This document shows, in pieces, positions 15,564 through 24,223 of a stretch of 42,314 nt of DNA. The notes under the pieces are model-generated. The model saw only the letters and a program-made list of their open reading frames with translations. It searched no databases and was not told the DNA's origin. The stretch's first letter is position 1; each line of letters starts with the position of its first letter. The translations under genes were made by a program, and so were the position numbers. The stretch comes from Rhodobacteraceae bacterium HLUCCO07 (GTDB lineage: Bacteria; Pseudomonadota; Alphaproteobacteria; Rhodobacterales; Rhodobacteraceae), in assembly GCA_001314705.1 (NCBI GenBank), contig LJSU01000002.1, forward strand, positions 1 to 42,314, written 5' to 3'.

Positions 15564-16958
15564 ATGGACGGAACCCTCAGCCAGAATGACCTTTCCCACG
15601 TGGTGGACGCCGACCGCGCCCATGTGTGGCATCACCTGATCCAGCACAAACCCTTCGAGACCGGCGAACCGCGCGTCATCATCGAAGGCCGCGGCATGCG
15701 CGTCTGGGACCAGAACGGCAAGGAATTCCTCGATGCCGTCTCGGGCGGCGTCTGGACGGTCAACGTGGGCTATGGCCGCGAATCCATCGCCAACGCCGTG
15801 CGCGACCAGCTGATCAAGCTCAACTATTTCGCCGGCTCCGCCGGATCGGTCCCCGGTGCGCTCTTCTCTGAGAAGCTGATCTCGAAAATGCCCGGCATGA
15901 GCCGGGTCTACTTCACCAATTCCGGGTCCGAGGCGAACGAGAAGGCGTTCAAGATGATCCGCCAGATCGCCCACAAGCGCCATGGCGGCAAGAAGACCAA
16001 GATCCTCTACCGCGATCGCGATTACCACGGCGGCACCATCGCCACGATGTCGGCCGGCGGGCAGGACGAGCGCAACATCCAATACGGCCCCTTCGTCCCC
16101 GATTTCATCCGCGTGCCCCATTGCATGGAATACCGCGCGCAAGAAGGCTGGAACCCCGAATCCGAAAGCTATGGCGAATGGGCCGCGAACCAGATCGAAG
16201 AGGTGATCCTGCGCGAAGGCCCCGACACGGTGGGCGGGCTCTGCCTTGAACCCGTGACCGCCGGTGGCGGCGTGATCACGCCGCCAGAAGGCTATTGGCA
16301 ACGCGTGCAGGAAATCTGCCGCAAATATGACGTGCTGCTGCATATCGACGAGGTTGTCTGCGGCGTCGGACGCACCGGCACGCATTGGTTCGGCTATCAG
16401 CATTACGGGATCGAGCCCGATTTCGTGACCATGGCCAAGGGTGTCGCCTCGGGCTATGCCGCCATCGCCTGCTGCGTGACCACCGAGCGGGTGTTCGAGA
16501 TGTTCAAGGACGACGCCGACGATCCCCTGAACTATTTCCGCGACATCTCGACCTTCGGCGGCTGCACCGCCGGCCCCGCCGCCGCGCTCGAGAACATGCG
16601 AATCATCGAGGACGAGGGCCTGCTCGAAAACACCACCGCGATGGGTGATCGGATGATGGGCAACCTCCAGGCACTGATGGAAAAACATCGCGTCGTGGGC
16701 GACGTGCGTGGCAAGGGCCTTTTCCTCGGTGCCGAGCTGGTGGCCGATCGCGCCACCAAGGAGCCGGTCAGCGAGAAACAGGTCGCCCAGGTCCTCGCCG
16801 AATGCGGCGCGCAAGGCGTGATCATCGGCTCCACCAACCGCTCGGTGCGCGGGTTCAACAACACCCTTTATTTCTCGCCCGCGCTGATCGCCACACCCGA
16901 CGACATCGACGAGATCACCGAAGCCGTCGACAAGGCCCTGACCAAGGTCTTCGGCTGA
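15564..16958 (+). CDS. tpa: Taurine:pyruvate aminotransferase
   Basis: This PLP-dependent class III aminotransferase of 464 residues transfers the amino group of taurine to pyruvate, giving sulfoacetaldehyde and alanine, the first step of taurine use as carbon source. Family features are SGGVWTVNVGYGRESIANAV, FTNSGSEANEKAFKM (PLP phosphate binding) and LLHIDEVVCGVGRTGTHW (PLP-ring aspartate). The PLP lysine is Lys292 in TMAKGVASGYAAI. The match to Tpa over other class III enzymes rests on overall similarity and on the TauR-like sites upstream. Downstream genes of the pathway (xsc, pta) and the tauABC transporter are not in the window. GGAG seven bases before the ATG supports the start. Confidence 0.88.
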   Translation: MDGTLSQNDLSHVVDADRAHVWHHLIQHKPFETGEPRVIIEGRGMRVWDQNGKEFLDAVSGGVWTVNVGYGRESIANAVRDQLIKLNYFAGSAGSVPGALFSEKLISKMPGMSRVYFTNSGSEANEKAFKMIRQIAHKRHGGKKTKILYRDRDYHGGTIATMSAGGQDERNIQYGPFVPDFIRVPHCMEYRAQEGWNPESESYGEWAANQIEEVILREGPDTVGGLCLEPVTAGGGVITPPEGYWQRVQEICRKYDVLLHIDEVVCGVGRTGTHWFGYQHYGIEPDFVTMAKGVASGYAAIACCVTTERVFEMFKDDADDPLNYFRDISTFGGCTAGPAAALENMRIIEDEGLLENTTAMGDRMMGNLQALMEKHRVVGDVRGKGLFLGAELVADRATKEPVSEKQVAQVLAECGAQGVIIGSTNRSVRGFNNTLYFSPALIATPDDIDEITEAVDKALTKVFG

Positions 16959-16996
16959 AACAAGGTCTTGCGCCGCGCGTTCCGCGCGTCGCGGCG

Positions 16997-17032
16997 GGTG
17001 CGGTGCCGAGCAAGCTCGGCACCGCACCTTTT
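16997..17032 (+). terminator. Rho-independent terminator of tpa
   Basis: A 15-bp perfect stem (16997-17011 with 17014-17028) with an AA centre is followed by TTTT, about 40 bp after the tpa stop. The stem is very GC-rich, and it is the strongest terminator-like structure near this gene. Confidence 0.8.
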
Positions 17033-17085
17033 GGACCGATGTGCCCCAACCTGCATGTCGGGCTTGAAACATCGCATGTGCTATT

Positions 17086-17161
17086 GAGTATTTTTTCCAA
17101 GAAGGAACACCACGCTCAGGACCGTTCCCCGACCTTGCTCTCTTTCTTGGTCCAAATACTC
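17086..17161. repeat. Facing pair of degenerate dispersed-repeat copies
   Basis: GAGTATTTTTTCCAAGAA (17086-17103) faces TTCTTGGTCCAAATACTC (17144-17161). The arms match at 15 of 18 positions around a 40-base spacer and resemble the AAATACTCC/CAAGATGAAG element at 5392 and 42269. They could form a long hairpin in the 450-bp gap after tpa. Confidence 0.5.
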
Positions 17162-17207
17162 GATCGCACCGCCCTCGCCTGCAAGACACCGTATCGGTCC
17201 GGGAAAA

Positions 17208-17254
17208 GCCGCCCGGGCAAACGGGGTGGGTGGGCGGGCGTTTGCCCGGGCGGC
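17208..17254. other. Perfect 16-bp inverted repeat with a 15-base loop
   Basis: The arms at 17208-17223 and 17239-17254 are fully complementary (core GCCCGGGC). They lie between the convergent 3' ends of tpa and the N-formylglutamate amidohydrolase, with no T-tract on either side. It may stop leftward or rightward transcription through Rho, or be a folded RNA or mobile remnant. Confidence 0.5.
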
Positions 17255-17317
17255 GGCCCACCGAACGCATGATTCAGTTGTTTTCTCTTCACTTACGCCG
17301 CACTGCGGCGGTGCACG

Positions 17318-17340
17318 CCCGGCAGCCGGGCAGCAGCCGG
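17318..17340 (-). repeat. Short dispersed repeat, copy A
   Basis: The reverse strand has a 23-mer beginning CCGGCTGCTGCCCGGC that matches 22 of 23 bases of a forward-strand copy at 38649-38671. It is itself built of two CCGGCTGC units. Both copies lie in intergenic DNA close to GTTAAC. Confidence 0.5.
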
Positions 17341-17391
17341 ACATCACCCCCCTGCCTGTGCGGCCACTTGGCCCGTTAATCATGTGGGACG

Positions 17392-17405
17392 CCTGGTTAA
17401 CCAGG
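17392..17405. other. Palindrome CCTGGTTAACCAGG after the amidohydrolase stop
   Basis: A perfect 14-bp palindrome ends four bases from the stop codon of the leftward amidohydrolase gene. It could be a short stem in the 3' end of its mRNA; no T-tract follows. Confidence 0.35.
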
Positions 17406-17408
17406 TGT

Positions 17409-18269
17409 TCACTCTGCCGCGAGCCGGTCTTCGCGGCTGCCAATGGCGCTGATCTCGGCCACGATCCCGCGCATCATCTTGCGAAAGGCGTTGAAGTTAC
17501 CGTTTGGTCGGATCATCTGCTCGTTCATATACAGCGAACGGTCGATCTCGATCTGGATCGCGTGCTGGCGGCGCGCCGGCCGGCCATAGGTCTGGGTGAT
17601 GTAAGCCCCTGCAAACGGGGCATTTCTCACCACCGTCAATCCTGCCGCGCCAAGCGCCGCCTCGATTCTCTCGACCACTTGGCCCGAGGCCGAGGCACCG
17701 AAGCGATCGCCGATCACCACCTCGGGGCGTTGCCGCAGGCCGCGGGTGATCGTGTCGAGCGCCTCATGCGGCATCGAATGACAGTCGACGAGAATCGCCT
17801 CACCGAACAGCGCATGCGCCTCGTTAAGCTGGTGTTGAAGAATCCGGTGATAGGGTCGCCAATAGGTATCGAGCCGCCGTTGCGCCTCTTTCAGGGGCAA
17901 CTTGCCGCGATAGATCGCCTTGCCGTTGGCCACCACCCTCGGGATCACCCCCAAACCCGAGGCAATTCTCGGATTGTGTCCAATTCTTGGCACACCTTCG
18001 ATAAGGGCCGGATCCAGTTCCTCGGCCCCGCGGTTGAGATCCACAAAGGCCCGCGGCGCCCCGGCACGCAGGAACGGGGCGCCGAATTCCGGAGCGCAGT
18101 CAAAGAGATGGTCGACAAAGGCATCTTCCGAGGTCCGGATGGATTTTGCGTCCAGAACCGTCCGCCGCAGGAACGTCCGCGGGTAATCCCGCCCCGAATG
18201 AGGCGAAGCGAACACCACCGAAGTCGTCCGGTGTTCGGGGAGAATGAGATCGTAGGCAACCTTCGGCAT
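17409..18269 (-). CDS. N-formylglutamate amidohydrolase family protein
   Basis: The 286-residue protein matches the FGase family (HutG type), metal-dependent enzymes that release formate from N-formyl-L-glutamate at the end of one histidine degradation route. Visible motifs are VFASPHSGRDYP near residue 19, VDLNRGAEELDP, LVDCHSMP (metal-binding Asp/His) and the C-terminal IQIEIDRSLYM. No other hut genes are nearby, so the physiological substrate is uncertain; related proteins act on other N-formyl or N-acyl amino acids. The start at 18269 has AGGAGG six bases upstream, in preference to an earlier in-frame ATG at 18299. Confidence 0.85.
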   Translation of the reverse strand: MPKVAYDLILPEHRTTSVVFASPHSGRDYPRTFLRRTVLDAKSIRTSEDAFVDHLFDCAPEFGAPFLRAGAPRAFVDLNRGAEELDPALIEGVPRIGHNPRIASGLGVIPRVVANGKAIYRGKLPLKEAQRRLDTYWRPYHRILQHQLNEAHALFGEAILVDCHSMPHEALDTITRGLRQRPEVVIGDRFGASASGQVVERIEAALGAAGLTVVRNAPFAGAYITQTYGRPARRQHAIQIEIDRSLYMNEQMIRPNGNFNAFRKMMRGIVAEISAIGSREDRLAAE

Positions 18270-18321
18270 CGGCCCTCCTGATGATCCATCATTACGCAAT
18301 CAACCGGTGTTTCAAAAGCCC

Positions 18322-18350
18322 TTGATCCCCCCGTCAACTCCTTTTATAAG
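18322..18350 (+). promoter_or_regulatory. Sigma-70-type promoter of tRNA-Val
   Basis: TTGATC (18322-18327) and TATAAG (18345-18350) are separated by an ideal 17 bp, with a GC-rich CTCCCGG discriminator as in stringently controlled stable-RNA promoters. Transcription should start near 18357 and run into tRNA-Val. Confidence 0.7.
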
Positions 18351-18360
18351 CTCCCGGACT

Positions 18361-18389
18361 GGCGCGGATTTTCCCGCGCCCGATTTTTT
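18361..18389 (+). terminator. Terminator-like hairpin between the tRNA-Val promoter and the tRNA
   Basis: GGCGCGG (18361-18367) pairs with CCGCGCC (18374-18380), and six Ts follow at 18384-18389. This has the form of an intrinsic terminator, yet it lies downstream of the likely promoter and before the tRNA at 18413. It could attenuate tRNA transcription or be part of a processed leader. Confidence 0.55.
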
Positions 18390-18412
18390 GGGCCGGGTTC
18401 GTGCCGGTTCTT

Positions 18413-18487
<75 letters not shown>

Positions 18488-18560
18488 TCGAATGACTCAC
18501 CCGGGGCACCCGGAACAGAAATGGCGTGAAGGCCCACGCCGCGACAGATAGGAGAGACCG

Positions 18561-18686
18561 ATGAAGGTCAAGAACTCGCTGCGTTCGCTCAAGAACCGCC
18601 ACCGCGATTGCCGCGTCGTGCGCCGCAAGGGCCGCGTCTACGTGATCAACAAGACCCAACGCCGTTTCAAGGCTCGCCAAGGCTGA
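18561..18686 (+). CDS. rpmJ: Ribosomal protein L36 (bL36), zinc-free type
   Basis: This 41-residue, very basic protein reads [20 protein letters not shown] and ends [11 protein letters not shown], which is L36 of the large ribosomal subunit. Only one cysteine remains, so this is the C-minus (zinc-independent) paralogue type, common in alphaproteobacteria. AGGAGAG lies six to seven bases before the ATG. It follows tRNA-Val and is closed by a strong terminator, so the two may share a transcript. Confidence 0.95.
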   Translation: MKVKNSLRSLKNRHRDCRVVRRKGRVYVINKTQRRFKARQG

Positions 18687-18722
18687 GCTGTCAGCTCGTC
18701 CTTGTATACGGCCTGAAGTTTT

Positions 18723-18751
18723 GAACCGCCCGTTTTTCGGGCGGTTCTTTT
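18723..18751 (+). terminator. Rho-independent terminator of rpmJ
   Basis: GAACCGCCCG (18723-18732) and CGGGCGGTTC (18738-18747) form a perfect 10-bp stem with a TTTTT loop followed by TTTT. It lies 36 bp after the rpmJ stop. Confidence 0.92.
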
Positions 18752-18872
18752 GTTTGCGACCTAGAATTCCGCCAGCGACATGGCCATCTGGAGGCAAATC
18801 ACCTGAATGACATGAATTGAGTGTATAGAGTGATCTACCTGCGAAGCAGATACCACGGAGCCGAATCGCGCC

Positions 18873-20675
18873 ATGACCTCACAACCCCGCAAACCACTTT
18901 CAGCAACGCCGCCTAGCGCCGGACTGCCCGATCATCGCAACGTCGAAGATCCGGATGACTCGCAAGCGCACCCCCATGACGGGCTCGACCGCGCATTGCG
19001 GGCGACGCTCGCGCGGATGACCGGCGGCGTGTCGCCACAGGCTGCGGCCGGGGCATGGCTCGATTGGGCAATGCATATGGCACGCGCCCCGGGACGACAG
19101 CTGGAACTTGCACAACATGCCATTGAGTCGGTGGGCAAACTCGCCGCAGACATGACCGCAGACCCAGAAAGCGATCCGCCTTTCAAGCCCGGACCGAACG
19201 ATCATCGTTTCCTCCATCCTGGCTGGTCGCGCCCGCCGTTCCGTGCCATGCAACAGTCCTTTCTGGCAAGCCACGACTGGTGGAACCACGCCACTGATGA
19301 CATCCCCGGCATGAGGCGTCAGGACGCAAACCGTGTGCATTTTATGGCGCAGCAGGCGCTCGACACGCTTTCGCCCTCGAACGGCCCCCTCACCAACCCC
19401 GAGGTCATTGAAAGCGCCCTGAAAAGCAACGGTCACAGCCTGCTTGCAGGGACAGTCCATGCAGCCGAGGATCTGCTGCGCAACCTGAGGCATGAGGAAG
19501 CTGCCCCGTCGTCGAAATTCAGAGTCGGCCACGAACTCGCCGCCACGAAAGGCGAGGTGGTCTATCGCAATGCCCTTTTCGAGTTGATCCAGTATGCGCC
19601 GCAAACCGAGACCGTGCGGGCAGAACCGGTACTGATCGTGCCCGCCTGGATCATGAAATACTACATCCTCGACCTGCGGCCAGAAAATTCTCTTATCAAT
19701 TATCTGGTGGGGCAGGGCTTCACTGTCTTCTGCATGTCATGGATCAACCCCGGCCCGGAGTTGCGTGACGTCAGCCTCGATGACTATCGAACTGACGGTG
19801 TGATGGCGGCAATCGAGGCGGTCTCGACCATCACTGGAAACGAAAAGATCCATGCCTGCGGCTACTGTCTTGGTGGAACGATCCTGTCTATCGCAGCAGC
19901 CACCATGGCGCGCGATGGTGATGACCGGCTCGCATCGATAACACTTCTCGCAGCGCAGACCGACTTTTCACAGCCCGGAGAGCTCATGCTGTTCCTCGAT
20001 GAGAGCCAGGTGTCGCTGCTCGAGGATCTGATGTGCGATCAGGGGTATCTGGATTCGGACCAGATGGTTGGCGCCTTCAAGGCAATCCGATCCGAAGATC
20101 TTGTCTGGCAACGGGCTGTGCGCCGTTATCTGCTCGGGATCGAGGAAAACGAGACCGACATGGGCGTCTGGAACGCCGATGCCACCCGGATGCCCGCGCG
20201 CATGCATTCGGAATACCTGCGCGGTCTATTCATGGAGAACCGCCTGGCCGCTGGTCGTTTCGCAGTCGACGGCAGAGTGATCGTACTGCGCGACATTTCG
20301 GCACCATTGTTTGTCGTTGGCACCGAGACCGACCACATCGCGCCATGGCGCTCGGTCTACAAAACCAAGCTGTTCACGATTTCTGATTTTCGCTTCCTGC
20401 TCACATCGAGCGGCCATAACGGCGGCATCGTGTCCGAACCGGGCCATCCGCGCCGCCACTATCGGATCGGACACCGCAAACCCGGCGCGCTTTACATGGA
20501 TCCGGACACATGGCTGGCCAGCCATGCCCCGCAAGAAGGAAGCTGGTGGCCGGAATGGACCAAGTGGCTCAGCGTGCATAGCGGCGATCCGATCGATCCG
20601 CCCCCCATGGGTGCCCCCGACGCAGGTTACCCCTCTCTTGGAAAGGCGCCGGGCAGCTACGTCATGATTCGCTGA
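18873..20675 (+). CDS. phaC: Class I poly(3-hydroxyalkanoate) synthase PhaC
   Basis: PhaC polymerises 3-hydroxyacyl-CoA (mostly 3-hydroxybutyryl-CoA) into storage granules. At 600 residues it is the normal class I length. The lipase-like box is GYCLGGT with nucleophile Cys332; Asp487 (TETDHIAPW) and His515 (SSGHNGG) complete the triad in the same order and spacing as Cys319-Asp480-His508 of the Ralstonia enzyme. The PhaC N-terminal domain spans about 100-270, and the conserved Trp-rich C-terminus has WWPEWTKWL. It converges with the transporter/ligase operon to its right, and no phaAB, phaP or phaR is nearby. A GGAG sits 11 bases before the ATG. The first 40 residues are poorly conserved linker. 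Confidence 0.95.
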   Translation: MTSQPRKPLSATPPSAGLPDHRNVEDPDDSQAHPHDGLDRALRATLARMTGGVSPQAAAGAWLDWAMHMARAPGRQLELAQHAIESVGKLAADMTADPESDPPFKPGPNDHRFLHPGWSRPPFRAMQQSFLASHDWWNHATDDIPGMRRQDANRVHFMAQQALDTLSPSNGPLTNPEVIESALKSNGHSLLAGTVHAAEDLLRNLRHEEAAPSSKFRVGHELAATKGEVVYRNALFELIQYAPQTETVRAEPVLIVPAWIMKYYILDLRPENSLINYLVGQGFTVFCMSWINPGPELRDVSLDDYRTDGVMAAIEAVSTITGNEKIHACGYCLGGTILSIAAATMARDGDDRLASITLLAAQTDFSQPGELMLFLDESQVSLLEDLMCDQGYLDSDQMVGAFKAIRSEDLVWQRAVRRYLLGIEENETDMGVWNADATRMPARMHSEYLRGLFMENRLAAGRFAVDGRVIVLRDISAPLFVVGTETDHIAPWRSVYKTKLFTISDFRFLLTSSGHNGGIVSEPGHPRRHYRIGHRKPGALYMDPDTWLASHAPQEGSWWPEWTKWLSVHSGDPIDPPPMGAPDAGYPSLGKAPGSYVMIR

Positions 20676-20732
20676 ACCGCTGCGACCAGGCGTTTCAGCC
20701 GTTTCTCGGGGAACCCTTCCAAGGCAACCGAA

Positions 20733-21905
20733 TCATTCGTAGCTGCGGGTATCCTCTATCACCTTGCCATCATTGGGCAAGGTTCCTGGGGGCATCAACT
20801 CGACCCGGCCCTTGAGCTTGAGCAACTCATTGGCGGATTTCGCGAAATCCGCCTCGTTCCCGCCGCGGGCTTCGATCTGAACGGTCATCGTATCCATCTC
20901 GCCCTCCCGCGCGGCGATTATTCGGGCCTTTATGATCTCGTCATGGCGGGCCACCAGAGCGGCGACCTGTTCGGGTCGCACAAACATGCCCTTGATCTTT
21001 GTCGTCTGATCGGCCCGACCCATCCATCCCTTGATACGCATGTTGGTGCGGCCACAAGGGCTTTGTCCTTCCATAACCGCCGAAAGATCGCCAGTTGCAA
21101 ACCGGATCAGCGGGTAATCCGGATTGAGCGTCGAGACGACCACCTCCCCCACATCGCCCGGAGCGACCGGATTACCTGTTCCGGGCGTCACGATCTCGAC
21201 GATGACATGTTCATCGACAATCATGCCTTCCAGCGCTTCGGATTCGTAAGCGACGCTGCCCAAATCAGCAGTCCCGTACCCCTGCAGGCACCGAATGCCA
21301 CGGTCGGCATATTCCTGTCTCAGTGACGGAAACAGCGCCCCTCCACCGACTGCAGCCTTGGAAATCGCCAACTTGAGGCCCATCTCATCGGCCTTGTCGA
21401 GGATGATCTTCAGGTAATCGGGCGTGCCGGTATACGCCGTGACGCCGATGTCGTGCGCCGCCTGCGCCTGAAGTTCCGTTTGGCCCGTTCCGGCTGGCAA
21501 AACGGCACAGCCGATCGCCCGTGCGCCGGTTTCGAACATCATCCCCGCTGGAGTCAGGTGGTAGGAAAAACAATTCTGCACGATGTCATCGGCACGAATT
21601 CCCGCGGCATACATCGCGCGGCCCGAGCGCCACCAGTCGTGACTGATGCCGCCCGGTTCATAAATCGGCCCAGGGCTCTGAAAGTAATGCGCCACGTTCG
21701 AGACCGGCAAGCCTCCAAAGGGCGCAGCCGCTTTCTGCCGACTGCTCAGTTCGGACTTGCGCAGGACGGGTAGACCCGACAGTTCGGAAATATCCTTGAG
21801 CGGCTCCAAATCATGCTTGGCCAACTGGGCGTTCAGCAATGCAAGCTGATCCGCAGCCCGCTCATCGCCAGAACGGGTTTCCAGAGCGTCGTAAAAAGTA
21901 CTCAT
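20733..21905 (-). CDS. Phenylacetate-CoA-ligase-like (PaaK family) adenylate-forming protein with an altered P-loop
   Basis: The 390-residue protein aligns with PaaK-type ligases that join aromatic or other acids to CoA via an acyl-AMP. Late family motifs are present: QGYGTADLG (adenine region), RFATGDLSAV (TGD motif) and WMGRADQTTKIKGMFVRPEQV (hinge and start of the C-terminal domain). The early P-loop, normally SSGTTGKP, is replaced around residues 76-86 by FQSPGPIYEPG. It may therefore bind ATP differently or have another role. It is the last gene of the leftward liv operon, 61 bp after livF, which suggests its substrate is what the transporter brings in. Confidence 0.8.
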   Translation of the reverse strand: MSTFYDALETRSGDERAADQLALLNAQLAKHDLEPLKDISELSGLPVLRKSELSSRQKAAAPFGGLPVSNVAHYFQSPGPIYEPGGISHDWWRSGRAMYAAGIRADDIVQNCFSYHLTPAGMMFETGARAIGCAVLPAGTGQTELQAQAAHDIGVTAYTGTPDYLKIILDKADEMGLKLAISKAAVGGGALFPSLRQEYADRGIRCLQGYGTADLGSVAYESEALEGMIVDEHVIVEIVTPGTGNPVAPGDVGEVVVSTLNPDYPLIRFATGDLSAVMEGQSPCGRTNMRIKGWMGRADQTTKIKGMFVRPEQVAALVARHDEIIKARIIAAREGEMDTMTVQIEARGGNEADFAKSANELLKLKGRVELMPPGTLPNDGKVIEDTRSYE

Positions 21906-21966
21906 CGCCTGTTCTCCATCGGGAGTGCTCGCCTCTCCTGCTGCCTGCAGACTCCCCGAGCGGGGA

Positions 21967-22794
21967 TCAACTCAGCCACCTCTTGCGGCGTCTATAGGAC
22001 CGCACCTCACGGAAGCTCTTTCGTCCTTCGTCGGACATTCCGAGGTAGAACTCCTTTACGTCCGGGTTCTCACGCAGATCGTTCGCAACGCCATCCATCA
22101 CGACCCGGCCGCTTTCCAGAATATATCCATAATGGGCAAAGCGCAGGGCTACGTTTGTGTTCTGTTCTGCCAAGAGAAAGGTGTAGCCTTCCTCCTCGTT
22201 GAGCGATTTGACGATGCCAAATATCTGCTCGACCAACTGCGGCGCCAAGCCCATGCTCGGCTCATCCAGCAGGATGGTCTCGGGTCGGCTCATCAGGGCC
22301 CGGCCAAGCGCGATCATCTGCTGCTCGCCCCCCGAAGTATAGCCCGCCTGGCTGCGCCGGCGCTCTTTCAGGCGGGGAAAGTAGTCGTATACCATGTTCA
22401 GATCTGCATCGATCGCCCCTTTGCCATCCTTGCGCGTATAGGCGCCGGTCAGCAGGTTTTCCTCAACGGTAAGGTGCTCGAAGCAATGGCGTCCTTCCAT
22501 GACCTGGATGACACCCTTGTTGACCAAATCGTTTGGCGTCAAATCCTGAACCCGCTCGCCACGATAAGTGATCGAGCCCTTAGTCACTTCACCGCGTTCC
22601 GAATGCAACAGGTTGGACACCGCCTTGAGCGTCGTTGTCTTGCCCGCGCCATTACCACCAAGCAGGGCGGTAATACCCCCCTTGGGCACCTTGAGCGACA
22701 CACCCTTGAGCACGAGGATCACGTGGTTGTAGATCACCTCGATATTGTTGATCTCAAGAAGAGTCTCGGTCTGCATCTCACTGGCGTCCAGCAT
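21967..22794 (-). CDS. Branched-chain-type ABC transporter ATPase LivF
   Basis: This 275-residue ATPase of the LivF subfamily is one of two that power the HAAT-type importer encoded here. It has Walker A GGNGAGKTT, the degenerate signature TSGGEQQMIALGRALM, Walker B TILLDEPSMGLAP and the LAEQN switch region. The C-terminus carries a basic extension (YRRRKRWLS) beyond the usual end. GGAG eight bases before the ATG at 22794 supports this start; an internal ATG at 22776 is possible. The real substrate is probably not a branched-chain amino acid, given the CoA ligases at both ends of the operon. Confidence 0.92.
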   Translation of the reverse strand: MLDASEMQTETLLEINNIEVIYNHVILVLKGVSLKVPKGGITALLGGNGAGKTTTLKAVSNLLHSERGEVTKGSITYRGERVQDLTPNDLVNKGVIQVMEGRHCFEHLTVEENLLTGAYTRKDGKGAIDADLNMVYDYFPRLKERRRSQAGYTSGGEQQMIALGRALMSRPETILLDEPSMGLAPQLVEQIFGIVKSLNEEEGYTFLLAEQNTNVALRFAHYGYILESGRVVMDGVANDLRENPDVKEFYLGMSDEGRKSFREVRSYRRRKRWLS

Positions 22795-22858
22795 GATCCA
22801 CGCTCCGTTGTTGGTTGTTGCGGGCCATTGCATCCGGCAACGGCCCACAAATCACTCT

Positions 22859-24142
22859 TTAGTTGCAGCCGGGGGTGATTCCATTTTCTTCGGCATAGGC
22901 CATCGAATCGGCTTCAATCAGCGGCTGAACGATTTCCTGGTCAGACTGCATGTAGTCGGTGACCAGCTTCCATTCACCTGCCTTCGCATCCCATTGGCCG
23001 ATGGCGGCATAACCATTCCCGCCATGGTTCTCGCAAGACACCTTGAACTCTGGACCGAACCGCGGCAACCCAAGAGACTCCATCTTCTCTTCTGTCATTT
23101 CAAGAGCTTCCATCCCGTCGCGCATCATGGCCGGGGTGATCTTGCTCGTGTCATGGATTTCCTGAGCCGTCTTGGCCGCTTCGGCCACCAGCATCGCGGC
23201 GTAAAGACCGCGGTTATAGATCGCGGTGCCATGCTGATCACCAGAACCTGCGGCGAGGTCCTTGTCAAAGACATGCTTCTTCAGGTCATCGTAAAGCGGA
23301 TAGTCATCGCCCAGATTGTGGAAGGTCAGCGCCTTGTAACCATGTGCACCGTCGCCCGCCGGCTTCACATCGTTTTCCGATCCTGACCACCAGATGCCGA
23401 TGAAATTCTCCATCGGGAAACGGATGTTCACGGCCTCCTGGATCGCGACCTGGTTCATCACGCCCCAGCCATACATGATCACGTAGTCCGGACGCTCGCG
23501 GCGGATCTGAAGCCACTGGCTTTTTTGCTCTTGGCCTGGGTGATCCACCGCCTGGAGTGTCAGCTCATACCCATGCTTCTCGGAAAGCTTTTCCAGCGTG
23601 CGGATCGGCTCCTTGCCATAGGCAGAGTTGTGGTAGACCAAAGCGATCTTCTTGCCACTGATATCGCCGCCTTCCTCTTCAATGATGTGCTTGATCGCGA
23701 CAGACGCACCATCCCAGTAGTTGGCCGGGAAGTTGAACACCCAGGGAAACACTGCCCCGTTCTTTGCCGATGTCCGCCCCAGGCCCGAAGTCAGCATTGG
23801 AATGCCGTCTGCCGTAATCTTCGGGATCAACTGATAGGTGATCCCGGTCGAAAGCGGTTGATAGACCAGCGAGCCGAGATCCTTGGTCGCCTCGTAGCAT
23901 TCGACGCCCTTCTCGGTATTATAGGCTGTTTCGCATTCAGGAACCTCGATCATCTCGCCGCCAATACCGCCGTCACGCTCATTGAGCAGTGTGAAATAGT
24001 CTGCGTATCCATCGGCAAAGGGAATACCACCCGCCGCATATGGCCCCGTTCGGTAGCTAAGTGACGGGAAAACAAGTTCCGCCATTGCCGGCCCCGCAGC
24101 CATGACTGCGCCGAGCGCGAGTGTTGCCAGTTTCATTTTCAT
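22859..24142 (-). CDS. ABC transporter substrate-binding protein (LivK type)
   Basis: This is a 427-residue periplasmic-binding protein of the Leu/Ile/Val-binding (PBP type 1) superfamily. Residues 1-21 form a Sec signal peptide (MKMKLATLALGAVMAAGPAMA). The mature protein shows the two-lobe pattern with GGIPFADGYADYFTLLNERDGG, VYHNSAYGKEPIRTLEKLSEK and GFPMENFIGIWWSG-like segments. It lacks the lipobox of lipoprotein forms. GGAGGAG seven bases before the ATG at 24142 implies strong translation, as usual for binding proteins. Its ligand is unknown; the neighbours suggest a carboxylic acid. Confidence 0.9.
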   Translation of the reverse strand: MKMKLATLALGAVMAAGPAMAELVFPSLSYRTGPYAAGGIPFADGYADYFTLLNERDGGIGGEMIEVPECETAYNTEKGVECYEATKDLGSLVYQPLSTGITYQLIPKITADGIPMLTSGLGRTSAKNGAVFPWVFNFPANYWDGASVAIKHIIEEEGGDISGKKIALVYHNSAYGKEPIRTLEKLSEKHGYELTLQAVDHPGQEQKSQWLQIRRERPDYVIMYGWGVMNQVAIQEAVNIRFPMENFIGIWWSGSENDVKPAGDGAHGYKALTFHNLGDDYPLYDDLKKHVFDKDLAAGSGDQHGTAIYNRGLYAAMLVAEAAKTAQEIHDTSKITPAMMRDGMEALEMTEEKMESLGLPRFGPEFKVSCENHGGNGYAAIGQWDAKAGEWKLVTDYMQSDQEIVQPLIEADSMAYAEENGITPGCN

Positions 24143-24223
24143 CGGGTTACTCCTCCCATTGGTTGATTCCGATGTTGTCCGGAGTTTTGCCCCCCCGGAA
24201 AGGGTCAGACCCACCCGCAAAAT

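Noticed and set aside
17226..18281. A 351-residue + strand frame across the amidohydrolase
   Set aside because: It overlaps a convincing minus-strand enzyme completely and has no recognisable motif.
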